Shown here in pieces: positions 1 to 7,449 of a DNA stretch of 64,000 bases. The DNA is taken from NCBI RefSeq assembly GCF_003853705.1, contig NZ_QTQI01000029.1:33875-97874 (forward strand). The letters are read 5' to 3'. The notes under the pieces were generated by a model. The model was given only the letters and a program-made list of their open reading frames with translations, did not search any database and was not told where the DNA came from. The position numbers and the translations under genes are program-made. Each line of letters opens with the position of its first letter. The first letter of the stretch is position 1. Source of the DNA: Burkholderia sp. Bp8992 (GTDB lineage Bacteria > Pseudomonadota > Gammaproteobacteria > Burkholderiales > Burkholderiaceae).

Positions 1-328
1 GGAACGTGATGCCGGGCACCGAGCGCAGCGCGTCCGCGAACGACGTGACGTTCTTTTCCTTGATCAACTGCTCGGGAATCACGGTAACCGAGCGCGGCGT
101 GTCGAGCAGCGGCGCGGTGAACTTGTACGACGGCGAGCGCTTCACCTGCATGTCCGACAGCGCCGACGACTGGACCTCGATCGTCGGCAGCGCCGCCGGG
201 ACGTCGGCGGCAGGGGCGGGAACGGTAGCGGGAGCGGTTGCGGCGGAAGCGAGCAGCGGCGTCAGGAAAACGGAGCAGGTCAGCGCCGACACGAGGGCGC
301 GAGGCCTCGTCTTGAACTGGGCAGGCAT
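1..328 (-). CDS. TonB-dependent siderophore receptor, N-terminal part (runs off left edge)
   Basis: About 109 N-terminal codons are present; the rest lies beyond base 1. The protein opens with a signal peptide (a basic MPAQFKTRPRA start, a hydrophobic stretch, then small residues around 25-32). An Ala/Pro-rich segment and a TonB-box-like stretch (TIEVQSS) follow. The plug-domain entry shows LLDTPRSVTVIPEQLIKE and FADALRSVPGITF, which are hallmark plug motifs of outer-membrane ferric-siderophore receptors, especially the catecholate type. The role would be TonB/ExbBD-driven uptake of a ferric siderophore across the outer membrane; the ligand cannot be read from this fragment. The Fur-like palindrome about 84 bases upstream fits iron repression. 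Confidence 0.85.
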   Translation of the reverse strand, partial: MPAQFKTRPRALVSALTCSVFLTPLLASAATAPATVPAPAADVPAALPTIEVQSSALSDMQVKRSPSYKFTAPLLDTPRSVTVIPEQLIKEKNVTSFADALRSVPGITF

Positions 329-411
329 ATCGGGAAGCAGCGGAGGATTCGGTGATCGGGTGCGTTTTCGCGATGCGGGCAGCACTGCCCGAAACATCGG
401 AGAACGTCAAT

Positions 412-436
412 GCAAATGCGTATGATTCGCGTTTGC
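412..436. promoter_or_regulatory. Candidate Fur box
   Basis: Two arms, GCAAATGCG (412-420) and CGCGTTTGC (428-436), form an imperfect inverted repeat around the centre TATGATT. On the minus strand the core reads AATCATACGCATTT, close to the AATGATTCGCATT-type Fur sites of Burkholderia. It sits 84 bases upstream of the receptor start at 328. The assignment rests on motif resemblance and gene context. Confidence 0.55.
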
Positions 437-649
437 GGTCGCAATTGTACGGATTGGTATTGAATATGTAAACGATTGAATGGTTTTTGTACTAATCCGG
501 TCAGGCTTTCGTGGGCGCGATTGCCTTTGCGTCGTGTGCAACACCGCTTTCCATCGCCTGGCCGGCGCGCGGCGGCGGCGACTCGCTACACTGCCGTACC
601 GGTTGGACGGGCCCCGGCAGTCAGGCCCCGAGCAAGGAGACAAAACACG

Positions 650-1711
650 ATGGACATCCAACGCGCAGCGGTCGTCACGTACCGTGGCAACGCGATCGAG
701 AACACGCACGTCGCCCATGTGGCGGTGGTCGATGCACGCGGCAGGTTGCTGGCCCGGTTCGGCGATCCGTTCCGGATGACGCTGGCGCGGTCGGCGGCCA
801 AGCCGGCGCAGGCGCTGTCGGTGATCGAGACGGGCGCGCCCGAGCGCTTCGGCTTCGACGATGCGGACATCGCGCTGATGTGCGCGTCGCACAGCAGCGA
901 GGACCGCCACATCGAACGCACGCGGGCGATGCTCGCGAAGGTCGCCGCACACGAATCGGACCTGCGTTGCGGCGGCCATCCGCCGCTGTCCGATGCGGTG
1001 TACCGGTCGTGGATCAAGCGCGACTACACGCCGACCGGCGTGTGCAGCAACTGTTCGGGCAAGCATGTGGGGATGCTGGCCGGCGCGCAGGCGATCGGCG
1101 CGGCGATCGCCGACTACCATCTGCCCGACCATCCGATGCAGGTGCGCGTGAAGCATGTGGTGGCCGATGCATGCGGGTTGCGCGACGACGAAGTCGACTG
1201 GGGCATCGACGGGTGCAACCTGCCGACGCCGGCGTTTTCGCTGGATCGCCTCGCGCGTCTTTACGCGTCGCTGGCCGACGGTGCCGATGCGGTGGAGGCA
1301 GGCGGTGCGATCACTGATCGCGTCCGTGCACTGGCGCGCATTCATCGTGCGATGACGGCCCATCCGGAACTCGTCGCCGGCGACGGACGCTACTGCACCG
1401 TGCTGATGAACGCGTTCGACGGGCAGGTGGTCGGCAAGCTCGGCGCCGATGCGTGCTACGGGATCGGCGTGCGCGCGTCGGAACGCACGCGGCAGCTCGG
1501 TGCGGACGGCGCGCTCGGCATCTCGGTGAAGATCGAGGACGGCAATCTCGACGTGCTCTACATGGTCGTCAGCGAAGTCCTCGAGCGGCTGCAGATCGGC
1601 ACGGCCGCGCAGCGCGCGCAACTGGCCGGCTTCCACCGGCCGCGGATGCTCAACACGCAGGGCGTCGAGTTCGGGCACGCCACGTTCCCGTTCGAATTGC
1701 AGGCGGCCTGA
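650..1711 (+). CDS. L-asparaginase (bacterial asparaginase II family)
   Basis: This 353-residue protein belongs to the PF06089-type asparaginases, which hydrolyse L-asparagine to L-aspartate and ammonia. Family features visible are the N-terminal SAAKPAQAL stretch, the CASHSSEDRH block, the GVCSNCSGKH block in the centre and GIDGCNLPTPAF further on. There is no signal peptide, so it is probably cytoplasmic. ATG 650 is chosen because AAGGAGA lies just upstream; the reading frame is open further 5' without a better start. It stands next to a LysR regulator, aspartase and an asparagine permease. Together these would import asparagine and convert it through aspartate to fumarate and two ammonia. 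Confidence 0.85.
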   Translation: MDIQRAAVVTYRGNAIENTHVAHVAVVDARGRLLARFGDPFRMTLARSAAKPAQALSVIETGAPERFGFDDADIALMCASHSSEDRHIERTRAMLAKVAAHESDLRCGGHPPLSDAVYRSWIKRDYTPTGVCSNCSGKHVGMLAGAQAIGAAIADYHLPDHPMQVRVKHVVADACGLRDDEVDWGIDGCNLPTPAFSLDRLARLYASLADGADAVEAGGAITDRVRALARIHRAMTAHPELVAGDGRYCTVLMNAFDGQVVGKLGADACYGIGVRASERTRQLGADGALGISVKIEDGNLDVLYMVVSEVLERLQIGTAAQRAQLAGFHRPRMLNTQGVEFGHATFPFELQAA

Positions 1712-1756
1712 GCGCCATCGCCGCACCGGCGCGCGGCCCGCGATCCGGGCCGCGCG

Positions 1757-2731
1757 CTACGTGCGTGCGCCGCGGATCTTCGCGAGTTCGAGTTCCGACA
1801 GCTCGCCGATATGGGCGAGGTGCTCCGCGAGAAAATCCTTCAGCACGCGCAGCTTTGCCGAGCTGCGCCGGTTCGCCAGATATGCGATGTAGATGTAGTC
1901 GCCCGTCAGCCGGTTCTGCAGCCGGTAGCGCGGCAACACGGCTTCGAGCCGGCCGCTCGCGAGCAGGTCGCGCACCAGCCAGATCTCGAACTCCGCGATG
2001 CCGAGCCCCGCGCAGGTCGCTTCGAGCAGCAGCTCCGAATGATCGGTGACGAGATTGCCGGCCGGCAGCACGCTGTGCCGCGCGTCGCCGTTCACGAATT
2101 CCCAGCGCGGATCGCCTTCCGGGTGCACGTAGCGCAGGCAGTTGTGGTGCTTCAGGTCGTCGGGTGACGCCGGGCGCCCGCAGCGGTCGAGATAGCCGGG
2201 CGTCGCGCACAGGATGCTGTCGTTGCGCGACAGCCGGTGGACGACCAGGTTGTCCAGGTAGTTCTCGCCTTCGTGGATGTCGAGGTCGAAGCCGCCGGCC
2301 ACGAGGTCGTTGTGGTTGTCGGTGAGCCGCACGTCGAGCTGGATCGTCGGGTAGCGCGCGAGAAACGGCGGGACCAGCGGCGCGAGATGACGGCGGCCGA
2401 ACGCGACCGGCGCGGTGAGCTTCAGCGGGCCGCTCGGTTGCGCATTCAGCTCGGCGACGACGCGCAGCGTGTCGTCGAGATCGGCGATCAGCGTGACCGC
2501 TCGCTCCAGGTAGATGTGACCGGCTTCGGTGAGCGTCACGCTGTGCGTCGACCGGTGCAGCAGCGCGACGCCCAGGGCCTCCTCGATTGCCGTGACCTTG
2601 CGCGCGACGGTCGACGTCGACACGTGCATCTCCTTCGCGACTGCCGAAAAACTCCCCGTTTCGACCACTCTCACGAACGCACGCATCGCGCCCAGGTGAT
2701 CGACGCCGGTTTCTCTCGCGCCTTTTTTCAT
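1757..2731 (-). CDS. LysR-family regulator, probably of asparagine/aspartate use
   Basis: This 324-residue LysR-type regulator has its winged helix-turn-helix at about residues 12-70 (LGAMRAFVRVVETGSFSAVA, then STSTVARKVTAIEEAL). An effector-binding domain follows, of the CrgA-like kind with a conserved APVAFGRRHLAP stretch. Start 2731 (MKKGARETG) places the helix-turn-helix at the usual distance from the N terminus; longer forms would add unlike residues and run across the intergenic dyad. It is divergent from aspA and lies between the asparaginase and aspartase genes, so control of this block is a reasonable inference. The effector is unknown. Confidence 0.85.
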   Translation of the reverse strand: MKKGARETGVDHLGAMRAFVRVVETGSFSAVAKEMHVSTSTVARKVTAIEEALGVALLHRSTHSVTLTEAGHIYLERAVTLIADLDDTLRVVAELNAQPSGPLKLTAPVAFGRRHLAPLVPPFLARYPTIQLDVRLTDNHNDLVAGGFDLDIHEGENYLDNLVVHRLSRNDSILCATPGYLDRCGRPASPDDLKHHNCLRYVHPEGDPRWEFVNGDARHSVLPAGNLVTDHSELLLEATCAGLGIAEFEIWLVRDLLASGRLEAVLPRYRLQNRLTGDYIYIAYLANRRSSAKLRVLKDFLAEHLAHIGELSELELAKIRGART

Positions 2732-2745
2732 TTTGATTCTCGCTG

Positions 2746-2760
2746 TTGCGTCCCACGCAA
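2746..2760. promoter_or_regulatory. LysR-type operator candidate between lysR and aspA
   Basis: TTGCGT-CCC-ACGCAA is a perfect 6-bp inverted repeat, and its inner part fits the T-N11-A pattern of LysR-type binding sites. It lies 15 bases upstream of the lysR start and 114 bases upstream of aspA, where an autoregulatory recognition site would be expected. A GATAAT element at 2771-2776 could be a -10 box toward aspA, although no well-spaced -35 was found. Confidence 0.5.
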
Positions 2761-2873
2761 AACCGCTTTCGATAATACAGAAGCAAGCTTGTTTTTGCAA
2801 AGGCATAGAATGCGAACCCGTTGCGTCGGGAAGCGGTGGACGACGGGCGGCACGAGACATTCAGGAGGGCACG

Positions 2874-4280
2874 ATGACAGAACACGGCTTCCGCGTCGAA
2901 GCGGATCTTTTAGGTAAGCGAAGTATTCCGGCGGACGCCTATTACGGCGTCCATACGCAGCGTGCGAAAGAGAATTTCGACATCACGGGCCGCACCATTG
3001 CGTCGCTGCCGTACCTCGTGATGGCGCTCGCGGCCGTGAAGGAAGCGGCGGCCGACGCCAACTGCGAGCTCGGGCTGCTGCCGCGGCCGTATCGCGATGC
3101 GATCGCCGCCGCGTGCGTCGAGATCCGCGAAGGGCGCCTGCACGACCAGTTCGTCGTCGACATCATCCAGGGCGGCGCCGGCACGTCGACCAACATGAAC
3201 GCGAACGAGGTGATCTGCAACCGCGCACTCGAGATCATGGGGCATGCGCGCGGGCAGTACGAATACCTGCACCCGAACGAGCACGTCAATCTCGCGCAGA
3301 GCACCAACGACGTCTATCCGACCGCGATCCGCGTCGCGACGTGCTTCGCGGTCGAGCACCTGCTCGAAGCGATGGCGCGGCTGCGCGATGCATTCGCCGA
3401 ACGGGCCGACGCGTTCGCCGGCCTGCTGAAGCTCGGCCGCACGCAGTTGCAGGACGCGGTGCCGATGACGCTCGGCCAGGAATTCTCGACCTACGCGGTG
3501 ATGCTGACGGAAGACATTGCGCGGCTTCAGGAAGCCGGCTGGCTGATTCGCGAGATCAATCTCGGGGCGACCGCGATCGGCACGGGGATCACCGCGCATC
3601 CGGAGTACGCGGAGAAGGCGCTGGCCGCGCTGCGGCGCATCACCGGGCTCGACCTGAGCACCGCGCCGAACCTGATCGAGGCGACGCAGGATTGCGGCGC
3701 GTTCGTGCAGGTGTCGGGCGTGCTCAAGCGGATCGCCGTCAAGCTGTCGAAGATCTGCAACGACCTGCGGCTGCTGTCGAGCGGCCCGCGCGCCGGGTTC
3801 GGCGAGATCAACCTGCCGCCCGTGCAGGCCGGCTCGTCGATCATGCCCGGCAAGGTGAATCCGGTGATTCCTGAAGTCGTCAACCAGGTCGCGTTCGAGG
3901 TGTTCGGCAACGACCTGACCGTGACCTTCGCGGCCGAGGCCGGCCAGCTTCAGCTCAACGCGTTCGAGCCGGTGATCGCCAGCGCGCTGTTCCGCAGCTT
4001 CAGCCACCTGACGGCCGCCTGCACGACGCTTGCGCAGCGCTGCGTGAGCGGCATCACCGCGAATCCCGAGCGGCTGCGCGAAACGATGGAGCGCTCGGTT
4101 GCGCTCGCCACCGCATTGAATCCGTACATCGGCTACAAGCGTGCGACCGACGTCGCCGCCGAAGCGCACGCAACCGGCAAGTCGATCCGCGAGGTCGTGC
4201 TGGAACGCGAACTGATGACCGCCGCGCAACTCGACGAAGCGCTGCAGCCCGAAGCGCTGATCCGCCCGCGCGTGTTCTGA
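2874..4280 (+). CDS. aspA: Aspartate ammonia-lyase (aspartase)
   Basis: This 468-residue cytoplasmic enzyme of the aspartase/fumarase superfamily converts L-aspartate to fumarate and ammonia. Evidence includes the N-terminal [20 protein letters not shown] block, the [15 protein letters not shown] motif, [31 protein letters not shown], and the signature loop [14 protein letters not shown] with its catalytic serine. Aspartases typically have an alanine or glycine in the MPxK position. Length matches the family. Start ATG 2874 follows an AGGAGGG ribosome site. It is divergent from the LysR gene and followed 77 bases later by the asparagine permease. Confidence 0.93.
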   Translation: MTEHGFRVEADLLGKRSIPADAYYGVHTQRAKENFDITGRTIASLPYLVMALAAVKEAAADANCELGLLPRPYRDAIAAACVEIREGRLHDQFVVDIIQGGAGTSTNMNANEVICNRALEIMGHARGQYEYLHPNEHVNLAQSTNDVYPTAIRVATCFAVEHLLEAMARLRDAFAERADAFAGLLKLGRTQLQDAVPMTLGQEFSTYAVMLTEDIARLQEAGWLIREINLGATAIGTGITAHPEYAEKALAALRRITGLDLSTAPNLIEATQDCGAFVQVSGVLKRIAVKLSKICNDLRLLSSGPRAGFGEINLPPVQAGSSIMPGKVNPVIPEVVNQVAFEVFGNDLTVTFAAEAGQLQLNAFEPVIASALFRSFSHLTAACTTLAQRCVSGITANPERLRETMERSVALATALNPYIGYKRATDVAAEAHATGKSIREVVLERELMTAAQLDEALQPEALIRPRVF

Positions 4281-4284
4281 CACC

Positions 4285-4327
4285 GGCCGCGCTCGCGGCC
4301 GTACCGAAAGCGCCCCCCAGCGGGGCG
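4285..4327 (+). terminator. Two tandem hairpins between aspA and the permease
   Basis: GGCCGCG-CT-CGCGGCC (4285-4300) and CGCCCC-CCAG-CGGGGCG (about 4311-4327) are two perfect inverted repeats in the 77-base gap. Neither is followed by a clear U-run. They may attenuate or stabilise the aspA transcript rather than end it. Confidence 0.35.
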
Positions 4328-4357
4328 CGACATATCGACAAACAACGGAGACTCACG

Positions 4358-5863
4358 ATGAAACACCCCAGCGAGCGCCCGGCCGGTCCGGCCGGCGGCG
4401 CGGATTCCCGCCATGCCGATCCCGATGCGATGTTCGCGTCGCACGAAGCCGGTTATGCGAAACAGTTGAAGCCGCGGCACGTGCAGATGATCGCCATGGG
4501 CGGCGCGATCGGCACGGGCCTCTTTCTCGGCGCGGGCGGGCGCCTGCAAAGCGCGGGGCCCGCGCTGGCGCTGGTGTATCTCGTGTGCGGCGTGTTCGCG
4601 TTCCTGATCATGCGCGCGCTCGGCGAACTCGTGATGCACCGGCCGACCAGCGGCAGCTTCGTGTCGTATGCACGCGAGTTCATGGGCGAGCGCGCATCGT
4701 TCGTCGCCGGCTGGATGTACTACCTGAACTGGGCGACGACCGGCATCGTCGACATTACCGCGGTCGCGATCTACATGAAGTACTGGGCCGTGTTCACCGA
4801 CGTGCCGCAATGGGTGTTCGCGCTCGGCGCACTCGGGATCGTGTCGGTCATGAACATGATCGGCGTGAAGGTATTCGGCGAGATGGAGTTCTGGTTCTCG
4901 CTCGTCAAGGTCGGCACGCTCGCGGTGTTCCTCGCGGTCGGCGCCGTGTTTCTCGCGAGCGGCCATCCGGTCGCCGGCCAGATGCCGGGGCTGCATCTCG
5001 TTGCGGATCACGGCGGGATCTTTCCGCACGGTATCCTGCCGGCCGTGCTGATCGTGCAGGGCGTCGTGTTCGCGTACGCGAGCATCGAGCTCGTCGGCGT
5101 CGCGGCGGGCGAGACCGCCGATGCGCGCAAGGTGCTGCCGAAGGCGATCAACAGCGTGATGTGGCGCATCGCGCTGTTCTACGTCGGCTCGGTCGTGCTG
5201 TTGACGATGCTGCTGCCGTGGACCGCGTACAGCTCGCACGAAAGCCCGTTCGTCACGTTCTTCAGCAAGCTCGGCGTGCCGTACGTCGGTACCGTGATGA
5301 ACGTCGTGGTGCTGACGGCCGCGCTGTCGAGCCTGAATTCCGGCCTCTATTCGACCGGCCGCGTGCTGCGTTCGCTCGCGATGGGCGGCTCGGCGCCGCG
5401 CTTCGTGTCGCGGATGAATGCGCGCGGCGTGCCGTATGGCGGGATCCTGATCACGGTCGCGATCAATGCGATCGGCGTGCCGCTGAACTACATCGTCCCG
5501 GCGCAGGCGTTCGAGATCGTGCTGAACATGGCGTCGCTCGGGATCATCACGACGTGGGGCTTCATCGTGATGTGCCAGATCCTGTTCCGCCGCAAGGTCA
5601 ATCGCGGCGAGCTGAAGGACGTGTCGTTCCGGATGCCCGGCGCGCCGTTCACGTCGTGGCTCACGCTCGCGTTCCTCGTCGGCGTGCTGGTGCTGATGGC
5701 GTTCGACTATCCGGGCGGCACGTGGACGATCGCGATGATTCCGGTGGTCGTGCTCGCGCTGGTGGTCGGCTGGAAGCTCGCGAAGCGCGGTGCCGAGCGC
5801 GAGCGGGCGGTTGCCGCGCCTGTCTCCGCGCACGCCGTTGCGGATCCCGCACGCAACGCGTGA
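4358..5863 (+). CDS. ansP: L-asparagine permease (amino-acid/polyamine/organocation superfamily)
   Basis: This is a 501-residue inner-membrane transporter of the AAT family with about 12 hydrophobic segments. The first segment carries [21 protein letters not shown]. It is followed by [15 protein letters not shown] and [18 protein letters not shown]; this last stretch resembles AnsP more than the proline, lysine or aromatic permeases. It should import L-asparagine by proton symport. Substrate choice rests on that similarity and on the neighbouring asparaginase and aspartase. Start ATG 4358 follows AACGGAGA. Related GABA permeases remain an alternative. Confidence 0.8.
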   Translation: MKHPSERPAGPAGGADSRHADPDAMFASHEAGYAKQLKPRHVQMIAMGGAIGTGLFLGAGGRLQSAGPALALVYLVCGVFAFLIMRALGELVMHRPTSGSFVSYAREFMGERASFVAGWMYYLNWATTGIVDITAVAIYMKYWAVFTDVPQWVFALGALGIVSVMNMIGVKVFGEMEFWFSLVKVGTLAVFLAVGAVFLASGHPVAGQMPGLHLVADHGGIFPHGILPAVLIVQGVVFAYASIELVGVAAGETADARKVLPKAINSVMWRIALFYVGSVVLLTMLLPWTAYSSHESPFVTFFSKLGVPYVGTVMNVVVLTAALSSLNSGLYSTGRVLRSLAMGGSAPRFVSRMNARGVPYGGILITVAINAIGVPLNYIVPAQAFEIVLNMASLGIITTWGFIVMCQILFRRKVNRGELKDVSFRMPGAPFTSWLTLAFLVGVLVLMAFDYPGGTWTIAMIPVVVLALVVGWKLAKRGAERERAVAAPVSAHAVADPARNA

Positions 5864-5877
5864 CGGCATGCGCCGGG

Positions 5878-5905
5878 GGCGCCGGTCCGTTCTCGGGCCG
5901 GCGCC
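5878..5905. terminator. Hairpin between convergent ansP and esterase genes
   Basis: GGCGCCGG (5878-5885) and CCGGCGCC (5898-5905) pair across a 12-base loop between two genes that converge. No T-run follows on either side. It probably serves as a shared terminator. Confidence 0.45.
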
Positions 5906-5915
5906 TCCGGCGCGG

Positions 5916-6599
5916 TCAGTTCAGCCCGGTGCGCTCGCCGACCCAGCGGGCGAAATCGCCGGCCATTTCCGCAGTCAGTTCGTGCCCGGCCGCGTACAGC
6001 CGCGTATCGTGCGCGACGCCGAGCGCCGTGAGCTTCGCGTCGGCCGTGTCGGCCCAGGCGACGGGCAGCTTGTCGTCGAAGCGGCCGTGGACGATCAGCG
6101 CATGGAGCGGACGAAGCGCATCGCGCGGCGCGATCAGCGGATCGATTTCCGGCAGGATGCGCCCGCACAGCACGGCGAACGCGCTCACGTCTTCCGGTGA
6201 CGTGAGGCCGACGCCGGCGCTCATGATGCCGCCCTGGCTGAAGCCGGCGATCACGGTCGGCAACGCGGAATCCGCGCCGTCCTGCGCACGGAACGCGCGC
6301 AGCAGCGCGATCAGCTGCACGCGGCTGGCGTCCGCGCGGGCCGCATCGATTTCGGGGCCGTTCGGGCCGAAGCGCACCGGAAACCACGCATGCTGATTGG
6401 GCCCGAACGTGAGCGGCCCGCGCAGGAACGCGATTTCGATGCGCGGATCGATCGCGTCGGCCACGTTCAGCAGGTTGGTTTCGTTGCCGCCGACGCCGTG
6501 CAGCAGCAACAGGCGTGCGGCGGGGCGGCCGGCAGCCGGGCGCAGCCGGTACTGGAGGCCCGAATCGGGATCGGTGGTCAGCGGCAGGACGTCGGTCAT
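5916..6599 (-). CDS. Alpha/beta-hydrolase, carboxylesterase/phospholipase family
   Basis: This 227-residue small serine esterase is related to the YpfH/Est family. The oxyanion-hole motif LLLHGVGGNE lies at about residues 32-40. The nucleophile elbow is GFSQGG with Ser121. A candidate acid residue lies in GRFDDKLPV (around 177) and the histidine in AAGHELT (around 207). There is no signal peptide, so it should be cytoplasmic. It would cleave short acyl esters or lysophospholipids; the physiological substrate is unknown. It is transcribed alone, convergent with ansP. Confidence 0.8.
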   Translation of the reverse strand: MTDVLPLTTDPDSGLQYRLRPAAGRPAARLLLLHGVGGNETNLLNVADAIDPRIEIAFLRGPLTFGPNQHAWFPVRFGPNGPEIDAARADASRVQLIALLRAFRAQDGADSALPTVIAGFSQGGIMSAGVGLTSPEDVSAFAVLCGRILPEIDPLIAPRDALRPLHALIVHGRFDDKLPVAWADTADAKLTALGVAHDTRLYAAGHELTAEMAGDFARWVGERTGLN

Positions 6600-6762
6600 C
6601 GCGTGGGTCCGGAAAGGGGAACGATGCGACAGTCTAGAGCGTGCGGACGGGGAGGTGAATCGCCGGATGGCGATTGATTGTTTCCTGGTCGGAATGAATC
6701 GGGCTGCGGTTCCTGCCGGGGACAGATCGCCGATATCGCGAAGGACGGCGCAGGCCTGCGGA

Positions 6763-7047
6763 CGCCATTACGGCGCATACAAGAGCCAGCGAGCCGCCGC
6801 GAACGTGGCGCGCGTCGAGGCACTGCAGTTCGAGGTCGTCACGTTCGATGTCGAGGATGCGCAGCATGCCGGCGAAATCCGTGCGTATCTGACTGCCGCT
6901 GGTACGCCGATAGGCCCTTACGACGCGTTGATTGCAGGGCAGGCACGTGCCCGGCAGCTGGTGCTTGTCACGCACAATGTCCGTGAGTTCGAACGTGTCC
7001 CGCGGCTGCAAGTCGAAGACTGGCTCGTCGAGCCGAACGAAGGCTGA
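6763..7047 (+). pseudogene. 5'-truncated vapC-like PIN toxin remnant
   Basis: Reading in frame to the TGA at 7045-7047, the translation matches the C-terminal two thirds of VapC (PIN-domain) toxins: RHYGAYKSQRAAANVARVEAL, then EIRAYLTAAGTPIGPYDALI, then LVLVTHNVREFERVP and LQVEDWL. The central and C-terminal acidic residues are kept. The first 40-odd residues, including the start and the first active-site Asp (LDTN), are absent from all frames upstream, and no VapB partner is seen. It is interpreted as a decayed toxin-antitoxin locus. Confidence 0.7.
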
Positions 7048-7449
7048 ACGGCCGATCATGCCGGTTCGACCTTGACGAACCCGCAGGGTGTACGCCGCAC
7101 CAATTATAAAAATGATGCCAAAACAAACGGGCTCGCCGATAATGCGCAAACGTTTTACCGGCATTGAATAAAACCGGTTTTGCGGATCATGAATAAACCA
7201 ATGAATATCCGCTGTTTCGCCGATCCTGCAATCTCCGCAGCCGCGCCAGCCCTGGAAGCCAGGAGTTAACGGCCAATCCGCGAAAAACTTTAGAGTTTTT
7301 CCACCGCAATTATTCATTTCATTTTTGTCAATGACCGATTGATTTTCGGTCATCGGACAGTCATACACCATCCCCGATAATTCGGCGCTCACATTCTTTC
7401 AATAGACCAAAGGGCGATCGAAGCCGGATCGCTGCGGGGAGCTGTACTC
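7048..7449. other. AT-rich intergenic stretch with two hairpins
   Basis: About 400 bases without a credible gene, visibly AT-richer than the flanks. It holds GAAAAACT-TTAG-AGTTTTTC (7282-7301) and ATGACCGA-TTGATTT-TCGGTCAT (7331-7353), both perfect dyads. It also has a GCCGATAA octamer (7135-7142) and CCCGATAA (7373-7380) that recall the -10 of flagellar sigma-28 promoters, but without a matching -35 at the right distance. It must contain the promoter of the chemosensory-like operon that begins at 7450. Confidence 0.45.

Noticed and set aside
7135-7380. Sigma-28 (FliA) promoter for the chemosensory-like operon
   Set aside because: GCCGATAA and CCCGATAA octamers are present, but no TAAA-type -35 lies at the required distance.
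6634-7392. Minus-strand frame across the vapC remnant and the AT-rich gap
   Set aside because: It is antisense to the recognisable VapC residues, and its unique part has no family resemblance or ribosome site.
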